DNA of 64,000 nt from Aeromonas hydrophila subsp. hydrophila ATCC 7966 (GTDB lineage Bacteria > Pseudomonadota > Gammaproteobacteria > Enterobacterales > Aeromonadaceae), in assembly GCF_000014805.1 (NCBI RefSeq), contig NC_008570.1:538501-602500 (forward strand), given 5' to 3'. Below the pieces are notes generated by a model. That model was not told where the DNA came from. It made no database searches and saw only the letters and a list, made by a program, of their open reading frames with translations. How positions within the stretch are numbered: position 1 is the first letter of the stretch; each line of letters starts with the position of its first letter. Of this stretch, positions 15,388 to 24,157 are shown piece after piece. The position numbers were made by a program, and so were the translations under genes.

Positions 15388-17922
15388 ATGAGCGTTTCAA
15401 CATCAGACTCTGTGAGAAAAAAACATTATTCAAAAATGGTTTTCATGCTATGCGTGCCCGGCCTGATGGCGGTGGCAAATCACGCATGGGCAGAAACGGA
15501 GTTTAATATTGATGCGCTCGATCTGGACGAACGGACCAAGATCGACCTCTCCCAGTTTGCCGACGAAGGTTACATCCTGCCCGGCGACTACTACCTCGAG
15601 ATCGAGGTCAACAAGAACAAGCTGCCCCTGCAGAAGATCCCTTTCTACGAGACCGATACCGGCAAGGGAAAGGGTGGGGTGGCCTGCCTGCCGCAAGAGG
15701 TGATCCCCAAGCTGGCGCTGACCGACGAGGCCATCGCCAAGATCGATACCTGGCACGATGGCCAGTGTGCTAACCTGCTGGCGCTGGACGGTGTGGTGAT
15801 CGCGAACGACATAGGTAACGGCTTGCTGCGCATCGCCGTGCCCCAGGCGTGGATGAAGTACAGCGATCCCAACTGGATTCCGCCCGAACAGTGGGATGAA
15901 GGGATCCCGGGGATGATGCTGGATTACAACATCAACGCCCAGGTCAATGAAGGGGATGGTTACTCCAACCGCAACATCAGCAGCTACGGTACGCTGGGGT
16001 TCAACTATGGCGCCTGGCGCCTGCGGGGCGACTACCAGGCCAATGCCTACTGGGGTGACAACGAGCGGACCACTTCCGAGCTGAACCGCATCTATGCCTA
16101 TCGTCCGCTGCCAGACATGGCCGCCAAGCTGACGGTGGGTGAGCAGCAGCTCAACTCCCAACTGATCGACGGCTTCCGCTATACCGGCGTCAACCTGGCC
16201 AATGATGAGCGCATGCTGCCGCCGAGCCTGCAGGGCTATGCGCCGGAAGTAAGCGGCATCGCCAAGACCAACGCCAAGGTCACCATCTCCCAGTCCGGCC
16301 GCATCCTCTATGAGACCAACGTGCCGGCCGGTCCGTTTCGCATCCAGGGGCTGGACAGCTCGGTACGCGGCCGCCTCGACGTGCGGGTAGAGGAGCAGGA
16401 TGGCAGCGTCAACTCGTTCCAGGTCGATACCGCGACCGTCCCCTATCTGACCCGTCCCGGCTACGTCAGATACAACCTGGCGGTCGGCGCACCTTCCGAA
16501 CAGACAGATTCGGTGCACGATGTGCATGGCCCGGCCTTTGTGACCGGAGATTTCTCCTGGGGGGTGGCCAACTCCTGGTCGCTGTACGGTGGCAGCCTGG
16601 TTGCGGGTGAATACAACTCCATGGGGCTGGGTATCGGTCGCGATCTCTATGCCTTCGGCGCCATCTCGGCCGACCTGACCCAGTCCATTGCCAAGCTGCC
16701 GGGCCTGTCGACCAAGATTGGCCAGTCGGTGCGGGTGAACTACGCCAAGCAGTTTGATGAATACAACAGCTCGATCACCTTCGCCGGTTATCGTTTCTCC
16801 CAGCACAACTTTATGACCATGTCGCAGTTCCTGAGCAACAAGGAGCGGCTGGAGAAGAACGAAACGACCTCGAGCGATGACTACAACACCTGGGGTGACA
16901 AGGAGCTCTACACCATCACCGCCAACAAGACCTTCTGGGCGGAGGATGCGGCCAAGGCGCTGACAGTCTATCTGGACTACACCCACAGAACTTATTGGGA
17001 GCACGATGCCGAGGATCGCTACGGCCTCACCATCAACAAGAACGTGAACATCGGCAGCTTCAAGGATGTCTCCGTCTATGTGTCGGCCTACAAGACCAAG
17101 ACCGAGAACTACGAGGATGACAAGAGCGTCATGCTGACCCTGAGCATGCCGATCGGGGACAGAAAGAGCGCGGGATACAGCGTGCAGTCCTCCAATGGCA
17201 AGGTCACCCATCTGGCCACCTATCAGGATTACAGCCGGCCGGACGATACCTATCAGCTGGGGGCGGGCGTGCAGAGCAACGGCCATGCCGTGGCGCGGGG
17301 CTACTACAACCACAACAGCGACATCGGGGCGGTCAGCCTCAATGCCTACAGCGTGCAGAGCGAATACACCTCGGTCGGCGCCAGCCTGCGTGGCGGTCTG
17401 ACGGCGACCCAGCACGGTGCAGCCCTGCACCAGGCGACCCGTCGTGGCGGTACCCGGATGATGGTGGACACCGACAAGACCTCCGGCGTCTCCTTCAACA
17501 ACGGTCGCGCCGTAACCAACCGCTTTGGCGTCGCGGTGATCAGCGACATGACCGACTATCGCAAGAGCGACACCCGGGTGGACGTGGATCAGCTGAGCGA
17601 TGACATCGATGCGATGAACGCCATCAAGCAGGGGACCCTGACCGAGGGCGCAATTGGGTATAATGCCTTCGAAATGGCCGAAGGGTTCAAGCTGCTGGCC
17701 AACGTCAAACTGCCCGATGGTTCAGTGCCGCCGTTTGGTGCCACCGTCGTCAAGGATTCCGGCCGGGTGCTCTCGGTGGTGGATGAAGATGGCCTGGTCT
17801 ATCTGACCGGGGTGAAACCGAATGAAGCGTTTGAACTCTCCTGGGGCGGCGCCCGCCAGTGCAAGATAGTGGCGCCGCAACAAGTAACCGATCTGTCGAT
17901 GAAGACTCTCACTTGCAAGTAA
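15388..17922 (+). CDS. Outer-membrane fimbrial usher (FimD/PapC family)
   Basis: The protein has 844 residues, the usual usher length. The N-terminal segment after the signal peptide (ending WAE) reads FNIDALDLDERTKIDLSQFA, the usher N-domain that docks chaperone-subunit complexes. The middle, about residues 150-650, is beta-barrel with the plug region inside (VSGIAKTNAKVTISQSGR). The C-terminal domains end with paired cysteines (RQCKIVAPQ and MKTLTCK), a usher hallmark. It forms the export pore for the pilins. It starts 67 bases after the preceding gene and ends ten bases before the chaperone. Confidence 0.95.
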   Translation: MSVSTSDSVRKKHYSKMVFMLCVPGLMAVANHAWAETEFNIDALDLDERTKIDLSQFADEGYILPGDYYLEIEVNKNKLPLQKIPFYETDTGKGKGGVACLPQEVIPKLALTDEAIAKIDTWHDGQCANLLALDGVVIANDIGNGLLRIAVPQAWMKYSDPNWIPPEQWDEGIPGMMLDYNINAQVNEGDGYSNRNISSYGTLGFNYGAWRLRGDYQANAYWGDNERTTSELNRIYAYRPLPDMAAKLTVGEQQLNSQLIDGFRYTGVNLANDERMLPPSLQGYAPEVSGIAKTNAKVTISQSGRILYETNVPAGPFRIQGLDSSVRGRLDVRVEEQDGSVNSFQVDTATVPYLTRPGYVRYNLAVGAPSEQTDSVHDVHGPAFVTGDFSWGVANSWSLYGGSLVAGEYNSMGLGIGRDLYAFGAISADLTQSIAKLPGLSTKIGQSVRVNYAKQFDEYNSSITFAGYRFSQHNFMTMSQFLSNKERLEKNETTSSDDYNTWGDKELYTITANKTFWAEDAAKALTVYLDYTHRTYWEHDAEDRYGLTINKNVNIGSFKDVSVYVSAYKTKTENYEDDKSVMLTLSMPIGDRKSAGYSVQSSNGKVTHLATYQDYSRPDDTYQLGAGVQSNGHAVARGYYNHNSDIGAVSLNAYSVQSEYTSVGASLRGGLTATQHGAALHQATRRGGTRMMVDTDKTSGVSFNNGRAVTNRFGVAVISDMTDYRKSDTRVDVDQLSDDIDAMNAIKQGTLTEGAIGYNAFEMAEGFKLLANVKLPDGSVPPFGATVVKDSGRVLSVVDEDGLVYLTGVKPNEAFELSWGGARQCKIVAPQQVTDLSMKTLTCK

Positions 17923-17932
17923 TGGGATACCG

Positions 17933-18664
17933 ATGAAAAAGCTGCTCTCTTATACCTGTCTGGCCGTGCTGGGCATGACCTCGCTCAACGTCAGCGCTGC
18001 CATCGTGCTGGACCGTACTCGTGTCGTCTATCCGGGCGGTGCCAAGTCCATCAGCCTCAACATCAAGAACGAGAACCAGAAGCTGCCCTACCTGGCGCAG
18101 TCCTGGATTGAAGATGCCCAGGGTCAGAAGATCGCGTCTCCCTTCGCGGTGCTGCCGCCGGTACAGCGGGTGGATGCGAACCAGAAGTCCATCGTGCGGA
18201 TCGCCAGCGTGCCGGCCATCGACAGCCTGCCCAAGGATCGCGAGTCCATCTACTACTTCAATCTGCGCGAGATCCCGCCCAAGAGCGAGAAGAGCAACGT
18301 GATGCAGATTGCCGTGCAGTCCAAGATCAAGCTGTTCTACCGCCCAGAGGCCATCCTGCCCGAGCGCGGTGCCATCTGGCAGGATCAGGTGTTGATCACC
18401 AAGCTGGGCAAGGCCCTCAAGGTCAACAACCCGACTCCTTACTACATCACCTACGTGGGCCTAGGCCATCCGCAGGGCAAAGGGAGAACCGCGATGAAGG
18501 GCTTCTCGGCCTTTATGGTTGCCCCCAAGTCAGAGCAGACGGTCACCATCCCGGAAGCACTGGGCAATGAATTTGTGATCAGCTACGTCAATGACTACGG
18601 CGGATATATGGATATCAAATACCAGTGTAAAGGTGACCGCTGTGAAAGCGTTAAAGAGAAGTAA
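17933..18664 (+). CDS. Periplasmic fimbrial chaperone (FimC/PapD family)
   Basis: The protein has 243 residues with a signal peptide (cleavage after VSA). The family's conserved residues are visible: Arg in LDRTRVVYPGG and Lys in SKIKLFYRPE, which grip the subunit C-terminus. ESIYYFNLREIPP is the G1-proximal signature. The C-terminal YQCKGDRCESVKEK carries a cysteine pair often seen in type 1 chaperones. It folds and caps subunits in the periplasm and hands them to the usher. It lies ten bases after the usher and four bases before the adhesin. Confidence 0.95.
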   Translation: MKKLLSYTCLAVLGMTSLNVSAAIVLDRTRVVYPGGAKSISLNIKNENQKLPYLAQSWIEDAQGQKIASPFAVLPPVQRVDANQKSIVRIASVPAIDSLPKDRESIYYFNLREIPPKSEKSNVMQIAVQSKIKLFYRPEAILPERGAIWQDQVLITKLGKALKVNNPTPYYITYVGLGHPQGKGRTAMKGFSAFMVAPKSEQTVTIPEALGNEFVISYVNDYGGYMDIKYQCKGDRCESVKEK

Positions 18665-18668
18665 GCTA

Positions 18669-19703
18669 ATGCTGCGTAAAGCTTCGATTGCGGGTCTACT
18701 GCTGAGCTTACTATATCCAGCGCTCTCATATGGCAATGGGTATGTATACCCTGACGGTGGTACATATGAATATGATATAGACTTGGGTAACTCTAGCATT
18801 AAAAATGAAAAAGGCTATGAAACCAAGCCGCCATTGGAGTGGGATTTAAAAAGACAATATAACGCATCAATAGATTGCTCTAATGGGAGAATAAAAGGGC
18901 CTACATATTTCAAGGCGATCATGAATGAGTCTATTCCACCTGTCGGTGGTGGATTTATGAAATTGAACGAGTTTTTGGATATGAAGGTTGAGATATGGTT
19001 TGAGGGGAATAGACGGACTTATGTTACGGCTCCATTTACCGAAGAAAGTAATCGGTTGGAATGGACTTGTTATTCACCATCTGATCGCTTTAGTTATCGT
19101 AGCGGTAGTAAGGGTAAAGTTACCTTCAGAGTAAGAAAACCCATAATAAACGGAGTTCAAATAGAAGACCGTAAGGTCGTCGAGATGTTTGGTCGCTTGG
19201 GAGGAAGTGCTGCAAATGGCTATGGCCCTATGGCTATGTCTCGGATAATAATAAAGTCTGCACTCTTATATGTCCCAGAGGAATGTACAATTAATGGGGG
19301 GCAAACAATAGAAGTAGAATTTGGTGATTTACCTGGGAATGGGCTTGATGGTAATAACTTTGAAAAGACTGTCCCACTAACCTTTCAATGCAAGGGTGGA
19401 GAGTTTGAAGGTAATGCACTGAAGATAAATCTTGGTATTTCAGGGAAAGCAGCATCTTTTAGTGATGAATATTTGAGAACAACTAAAGATGGCTATCAAG
19501 GGGGGGCTGTGATTCCTGATCTTGGGATTAAGTTCAAGCAGTTGGATGGCTCTCAGATGAGCATCAATAAGTTCTATCCTGTTTCCATGCAGGGAAATAT
19601 TGGTGACTGGGGCTTTATTGCCGCACCGGTATCGCCAGCAGGGGCAGATGTGGCCGCGGGCGATTTTTATGCTACCGCCACCATAGTTGCCGAATTCCAG
19701 TGA
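18669..19703 (+). CDS. Fimbrial tip adhesin-like protein, AT-rich gene
   Basis: The protein has 344 residues from ATG 18669, four bases after the chaperone stop. A signal peptide (cleavage near LSYG) precedes an N-terminal domain of about 200 residues with few family features (EYDIDLGNSS; Cys in SIDCSNGR and WTCYSPSD). A pilin domain follows from about residue 210 (ECTINGGQTIEVEFGDL; TFQCKGG) and ends ATIVAEFQ. This two-domain layout and its position fit a tip adhesin. Base composition falls sharply here, with many ATA, AGA and TTA codons, and recovers near 19600. Foreign origin or diversifying exchange of the receptor domain is inferred; the receptor is unknown. Confidence 0.82.
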   Translation: MLRKASIAGLLLSLLYPALSYGNGYVYPDGGTYEYDIDLGNSSIKNEKGYETKPPLEWDLKRQYNASIDCSNGRIKGPTYFKAIMNESIPPVGGGFMKLNEFLDMKVEIWFEGNRRTYVTAPFTEESNRLEWTCYSPSDRFSYRSGSKGKVTFRVRKPIINGVQIEDRKVVEMFGRLGGSAANGYGPMAMSRIIIKSALLYVPEECTINGGQTIEVEFGDLPGNGLDGNNFEKTVPLTFQCKGGEFEGNALKINLGISGKAASFSDEYLRTTKDGYQGGAVIPDLGIKFKQLDGSQMSINKFYPVSMQGNIGDWGFIAAPVSPAGADVAAGDFYATATIVAEFQ

Positions 19704-19714
19704 GAGACAGTTAT

Positions 19715-20266
19715 ATGTTACGAACATTGTTGATCAGTTTGATGCTTAGCCCGTTGATTGCTGTTGCAGCTATACCTCGTGCTGGTGATGGATTGGAACT
19801 GCGTGGTGACAAGCTAAACCTCCATGGCCGGATAATCGACCAGCCCTGTGTGGTCGCCCCCGAATCCCTTGAGCAGGAGGTCGAGATGGGGGTGGTCGAT
19901 GTCAAGCAGCTCTATGCCAACGGGGCCGGGGAGCAGGTACCTTTCTCCATCCGCCTGACCAACTGCAAGCCGGGGATTTTCCGCATGGCCAAGGTGACCT
20001 TTACCGGCTCGAAGGATGCCCAGCTCAGCGGCGGGCTGGCCTTTACCGCGGGCATTGCCAAGGGCGCCGGCATCCGCTTGTATGACGTGACCCAGACACC
20101 CCTGGATCTGGGCACTCCCTCCCGCGGTTATTTGCTGGGCGGCAGCGCAGACAATGAACTGCAATTCTTTGCCCGGGTGGAAGGGCACCCGGACGCGCTG
20201 GCGGCCAAGAACATCCAGCCCGGTGACTATTCTGCCGTTGCCAACTTCATCGTTGCTTATGAATAA
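19715..20266 (+). CDS. Fimbrial minor subunit, paralogue of the major pilin
   Basis: The protein has 183 residues from ATG 19715; a GTG at 19700 overlaps the adhesin stop but is less likely. A signal peptide (cleavage after AVA) precedes LNLHGRIIDQPCVVAPESLEQEVEMG. That segment closely parallels the major pilin segment with APCSVAPESVDQVVEMG, so the two genes are paralogues. The second cysteine is in RLTNCKPG and the C-terminus is FIVAYE. As the last gene of the operon it could be a tip or anchoring subunit. Its base composition is back to the GC-rich norm. Confidence 0.88.
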   Translation: MLRTLLISLMLSPLIAVAAIPRAGDGLELRGDKLNLHGRIIDQPCVVAPESLEQEVEMGVVDVKQLYANGAGEQVPFSIRLTNCKPGIFRMAKVTFTGSKDAQLSGGLAFTAGIAKGAGIRLYDVTQTPLDLGTPSRGYLLGGSADNELQFFARVEGHPDALAAKNIQPGDYSAVANFIVAYE

Positions 20267-20268
20267 AC

Positions 20269-20952
20269 TCAGAGGTCATTGCGCTGGATGACCTTTGAAT
20301 TGCCGAGGCTGGGCCAGGTGATGACGCCACCCAGATAATTGGAGAGGTAAATGCCGCCCGGCAACTGAACAAATTGTGCCGTTTGTTTGGGTGGTGTCAG
20401 CGCCGCTACCAGGGTTGCTACCATGCCATTGCTGGTCAGTGCCTGCTGATCAATGAAATTGACGATGGTATTTTTCACCTCGACCGAAATATCGCCATCA
20501 TCCCGCTCCAGATCCCCGACGGAATCCAGATTGAACAGTGTTTTGCCCTGATTGTCGGTGGCGATCACGGTTGCCACCACTATTTCCCTGTTCATGGTGA
20601 CAATGAATTTGCTCTTTCTGGTCATCTCCACCCAGTTGTCCGGCGCCTGGCAATTGCTGTGATAACGGACTGTGGTATCTGGATTGTTGTAATAGTTGTG
20701 GGAAACATTGTCTCCCTGCTGGGTCATGGTGGTGATCACACATTGCACTTCTTCCGCCACTGGATGACCGCTGCGCAGCAGAAACACATTCTCGGATAAT
20801 TTCCTGCTGTTATTGTCGATGGAGAAATAGCTGATGGCTTCTTTACCGACCAGAATGGAAACCTGTTCATCCGCCTTGCGTGAAATACGCTGTATCAAGG
20901 GGATCAGAGAATCGATTTTCACATTCAGCGCTTTTTCCGTCTCGCTGGTCAT
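20269..20952 (-). CDS. Protein coupled to the ToxR-like regulator, probable periplasmic sensor part
   Basis: The protein has 227 residues and no signal peptide or membrane helix of its own. Its ATG overlaps the stop codon of the regulator upstream (ATGA, 20949-20952). Two cysteines (Cys71 and Cys101) could form a disulfide, which favours a periplasmic location that the protein cannot reach by itself. A single -1 shift at the overlap would fuse it directly after the regulator's membrane helix. That would give the usual ToxR/CadC arrangement of DNA-binding domain, helix and periplasmic domain. It may be a separated half of one protein, or a frameshift product. I do not recognise the domain. Confidence 0.7.
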   Translation of the reverse strand: MTSETEKALNVKIDSLIPLIQRISRKADEQVSILVGKEAISYFSIDNNSRKLSENVFLLRSGHPVAEEVQCVITTMTQQGDNVSHNYYNNPDTTVRYHSNCQAPDNWVEMTRKSKFIVTMNREIVVATVIATDNQGKTLFNLDSVGDLERDDGDISVEVKNTIVNFIDQQALTSNGMVATLVAALTPPKQTAQFVQLPGGIYLSNYLGGVITWPSLGNSKVIQRNDL

Positions 20953-21509
20953 ATAGAGTAGAGGGAAATCTGGCTGAGATTGATGGTACGCAGCGTATTT
21001 GCCGTCGCATAGTTATAGATGACGATGGCCAGCGAAGTCAGTGAGACCAGCAGCAGAGCAAACAGCAGAATACGCTTTGGGCTGAAATAGCGGTCATATT
21101 TGCGGCGAGTATATTGCCGTCTGGCCTGAGGCGCATGAGAAGGATTCGCCGCTTGCGTTTCTTCATTTGGTGCAGCTTCTTCGGTCTCTCCTGCGGCCTC
21201 AATAGGGGCACAAAAGATATATCCCACGCGTGGAATGGTATCGATCGCATCCATTAAACCGAATGATTCCAGCTTTCTTCTCAATGAGAGGATCTGCCGG
21301 TTCAGGTTGGTATCGGTATTGTCCTGGTTTGGCCACAAGGCATCTTGCAGTTTGCTTCTTGGAATGACACTGCCTGCCTCATCACACAGCATTTCGAGCA
21401 GCTCGGCTTCTTTGTTGCTGAGCTTGATGTCCTTTTCTCCCTTAGAGAGTCGGAATATTGCCGCGGAGAAAAATATCTCCTCTGCAATTTTATAATTTTT
21501 GTTACTCAT
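20949..21509 (-). CDS. Membrane-anchored winged-helix regulator (ToxR/CadC/PsaE-like)
   Basis: The protein has 186 residues. An OmpR-type winged helix spans about residues 15-102 (IKLSNKEAELLEMLCDEAG; NRQILSLRRKLESFG; IDTIPRVGYIF). An acidic linker and a basic patch (RRQYTRRKYDRYF) follow, then one membrane helix (147-168). Only about 18 residues remain after the helix, unusually short for this class. It is convergent with the fimbrial operon and is the obvious candidate for its regulator, as PsaE is for pH 6 antigen in Yersinia. It is translationally coupled to the gene ending at 20269. Confidence 0.85.
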   Translation of the reverse strand: MSNKNYKIAEEIFFSAAIFRLSKGEKDIKLSNKEAELLEMLCDEAGSVIPRSKLQDALWPNQDNTDTNLNRQILSLRRKLESFGLMDAIDTIPRVGYIFCAPIEAAGETEEAAPNEETQAANPSHAPQARRQYTRRKYDRYFSPKRILLFALLLVSLTSLAIVIYNYATANTLRTINLSQISLYSI

Positions 21510-21810
21510 GTGTGACTCGCCTTACTGCCAAGGAGAGCATTTTACCACCATGCAGTCTTTGTTCAAATAATGCAAAATTGACAATATCTTTAACTATCAA
21601 ACGGTTACCTTTCCATTGAAATGCATGATGGCGGATATGGTACTACAGGTAATTAATTCAGTTCAAAAAACGTGCAAAAAAATAGCCATTTATGTAATCG
21701 TTCTCACTTACTTGGGGCAGTGAGGGGGATTTTGACACCGCCAGCATTTTCTTTCGAATAATGTGCGTATTTGGATGACTCCTGCATGCCAAGTCCTGTC
21801 GCAGGAGTGA
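21510..21810. other. AT-rich intergenic region between the regulator and menE
   Basis: It holds the promoter region of the leftward regulator. A CTCACT/AGTGAG hairpin lies near 21704-21725, and an ACTCCTGC/GCAGGAGT inverted repeat (about 21779-21807) lies just past menE. Neither has a clear T tract. No gene is seen. The GC-rich core composition resumes at menE. Confidence 0.6.
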
Positions 21811-23217
21811 TTATTGCGCCTTAAGAATATTCTGATATTGCCTGCGCTGCGGCTTGAGGTGACCGCCCAGATCGGGCCAGGGGTGCCACTGGTCCGGCAC
21901 CATGAAACCGGGCAGGGTCTGCCGGATCCAGGCCGCCAGCTCGGCAGGGGGCACCGGCTCGCCATGCCACTCGATGAAGGCGGCCGGGCGCTGCCCCCAC
22001 TCATCGCTCGGCACCGGCACCACCAGCGCCTGTGCCACGGCGGGGTGATCCACCAGCCGCTGCTCTATGGTCTCGGGCTGGATGTTCTCACCCCCGGAGA
22101 TGAAGAGGTTGTCGAGCCGCCCCTCCACCACCAGTTCACCATCGACGGTGAAATGCCCCTTGTCGCGGGTGTGGAACCAGCCTGCCTCATCGAGCGGCCG
22201 CTCTAGCCCGCCTTGTTTGAAGTAGCCGGCAAACAGGGTGTCGCCGCGCACGCAGATCTCCCCCTGCTGGATGCAGACCTCCCGTCCCGGCAGTGCCTTG
22301 CCCACCACGCCGGCGGTGGACGGCTGGCCGGTGCAGACCTGGCTGCCCATCTCGGAGAGGCCGTAACTCACCTTGGGCACCAGCCCCATGGCGCTCAGCC
22401 GGTTCACCAGGGGCTGGGGAATGGCGGCGCCGCCGAGCAGCAGCTCGCGCAGCCGGGTTCTGGCGGGATCAAAGCCTTCTGCCAGCAGTCGCCAGAGCTG
22501 GGTCGGCACCAGGGAGAGGTGGGTAATGGGTTGCTGCTCGAGCCGCTCCCTGAGCGGGCGGCGGCGATCGTCCAGCACCAGGGCAGCACCCGCCAGAAAG
22601 ACCCGGAACAGGATGGCGTAACCGCCGACATGAAACAGCGGCAGGGAGAGCAGCCAGCCGCACTCGGCGTCGAGCGGGATCACGGCGGCCGATCCCCGCG
22701 CCGAGGCCAGATGATTGGCCAGCCGGTGTACCACGGCCTTGGGCGTGCCGCTGGACCCCGAGGTGAGGATCATGTTGTTGAGCCGGGCAGGATCCAGCAT
22801 GCAGTCGCCTTCGTCCGCCACCAGCTCATGGGTGAAGTCGAGTCGCAGTGGCTGCCAGTTGCCGGTCGGGATCTCGCCTGCCGACCAGCAGGCCCTGACG
22901 GCGAGCAGGGCCGCCAGCTCCGCTTGCCGCGCCAATGGAAAGGCGGGGTTGAGCGGGCAGAAGACGATGCCGCTGCGCACGCAGGCCCAGGCCAGCAACA
23001 GGTCGGGCAGGGCGCCGCGCACCACGGCGGCGAGGCGATCACCGGCCTGCAGGCCCGCCTGCCCCAGCTGCCGGCACAGGCCGTTGAGTCTGATATCTAG
23101 CTGTTGGTAGGTGAGCGGGTCGGCGGCGTGAATGGCGATGCGGTCCGAGGCGGACCTCGCCCAGTGACGCACCGGGCAGGGTTGCAGAGGGTGGTGATGG
23201 TCAGATAGCGGTGGCAT
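21811..23217 (-). CDS. menE: o-Succinylbenzoate-CoA ligase
   Basis: The protein has 468 residues and is an AMP-forming acyl-CoA synthetase. The ATP-binding loop is MILTSGSSGTPKAVVH, and further adenylation motifs are SYGLSEMGSQV and DKGHFTVDGELVVEGRLDN. It activates o-succinylbenzoate to its CoA thioester in menaquinone synthesis. ATG 23217 has AAGGGG five bases upstream and lies inside the end of menC (stop at 23228), so the genes overlap by several bases. A GTG at 23235 is an unlikely alternative. It is the last gene of the menFDHBCE operon. Confidence 0.93.
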   Translation of the reverse strand: MPPLSDHHHPLQPCPVRHWARSASDRIAIHAADPLTYQQLDIRLNGLCRQLGQAGLQAGDRLAAVVRGALPDLLLAWACVRSGIVFCPLNPAFPLARQAELAALLAVRACWSAGEIPTGNWQPLRLDFTHELVADEGDCMLDPARLNNMILTSGSSGTPKAVVHRLANHLASARGSAAVIPLDAECGWLLSLPLFHVGGYAILFRVFLAGAALVLDDRRRPLRERLEQQPITHLSLVPTQLWRLLAEGFDPARTRLRELLLGGAAIPQPLVNRLSAMGLVPKVSYGLSEMGSQVCTGQPSTAGVVGKALPGREVCIQQGEICVRGDTLFAGYFKQGGLERPLDEAGWFHTRDKGHFTVDGELVVEGRLDNLFISGGENIQPETIEQRLVDHPAVAQALVVPVPSDEWGQRPAAFIEWHGEPVPPAELAAWIRQTLPGFMVPDQWHPWPDLGGHLKPQRRQYQNILKAQ

Positions 23218-23227
23218 GCAGGCCCCT

Positions 23228-24157
23228 TCAATCACGGTGAAACAGGGGCTCCAGCAGGCTCAGGTCGGGTTTGCCGGTCGCGTCCAGCAGATCGGCGGCC
23301 AGCCAGCGCCGGGTATCCAGGCCGGGGGCCTGATCCGGCGCCCATTCGCCCGCCAGATGGAACAGCTGGTTCAGGCCGAGGCCGGATTCGAAGCAGGAGG
23401 AGACGATCACCTTGAGGCGCAGCTCGCGAGCGCGGGCAACCAGCGCCTCGCAGTGGGCCAGGGAGCCGAGCAGGGTGGGCTTGAGTACCAGGGCGCGCAG
23501 CTGGGGGATGGGCTCCCACGGCTTGCCCTGGGCCAGCAGCTCGTCGATGGCCACCGGCATGCCGGTGCGATTGGCCACGAAGGCGATGTCGGCAAAGTTG
23601 GCGCAGGGGTCTTCCAGGTATTCGATCCGGTTTGGATCCAGATGGCCGCAGAAGGCCCAGGCCTCCTCGCGGGTCCAGCCCTGGTTGGCGTCCAGCACCA
23701 GCTTGAGGGTAGGGATGCGGTCGCACAGCAGGCGGATCAGTGCCAGCTCGTCACGCATGGGGTAGCGGGCCACTTTCAGCTTGGCCTTGCTGGGGGTCGT
23801 GTGCAGCCAGTTCTTCCAGTGCTTGAGCAGCTCCTGGGGGGAGCCCTGAATAAGCGGATAAGGCTCCGGCAGCGGGGTGGTCTGGGCAGGCCAGCAGCGG
23901 CGGGCGCAGTCCAGCCCGAATTGCACTGAAGGGAGCTGCGGGGCGATCTCCTGCCCCGCCGCCAGCTGCTCCAGAGAGGCGATGGCTTCGGCTTGCGCCT
24001 CGGCCAGGCTTTCGCGGGAGAAGCCGGGCAGGGGGGCGATTTCCCCCCAGCCGTCGTCAACGCGGACCAACAGGCCCTCTCGCGCCACCTCCACCTTGCC
24101 GTGAAAGGTCAGGGGCTGGGTAAAAGGCAGTTGGTAGCGATAGAGAGCGAGTGTCAT
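23228..24157 (-). CDS. menC: o-Succinylbenzoate synthase
   Basis: The protein has 309 residues, of the enolase superfamily. The catalytic lysine is in KAKLKVAR. Metal-binding acidic residues are in LVLDANQGW, IEYLEDPC and VAIDELL, and VLKPTLLGS carries the second lysine. It dehydrates SHCHC to o-succinylbenzoate. ATG 24157 shares one base with the menB stop (TGATG), which fixes the start; the longer open frame upstream lies inside menB. It overlaps menE at its other end. Confidence 0.93.
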   Translation of the reverse strand: MTLALYRYQLPFTQPLTFHGKVEVAREGLLVRVDDGWGEIAPLPGFSRESLAEAQAEAIASLEQLAAGQEIAPQLPSVQFGLDCARRCWPAQTTPLPEPYPLIQGSPQELLKHWKNWLHTTPSKAKLKVARYPMRDELALIRLLCDRIPTLKLVLDANQGWTREEAWAFCGHLDPNRIEYLEDPCANFADIAFVANRTGMPVAIDELLAQGKPWEPIPQLRALVLKPTLLGSLAHCEALVARARELRLKVIVSSCFESGLGLNQLFHLAGEWAPDQAPGLDTRRWLAADLLDATGKPDLSLLEPLFHRD

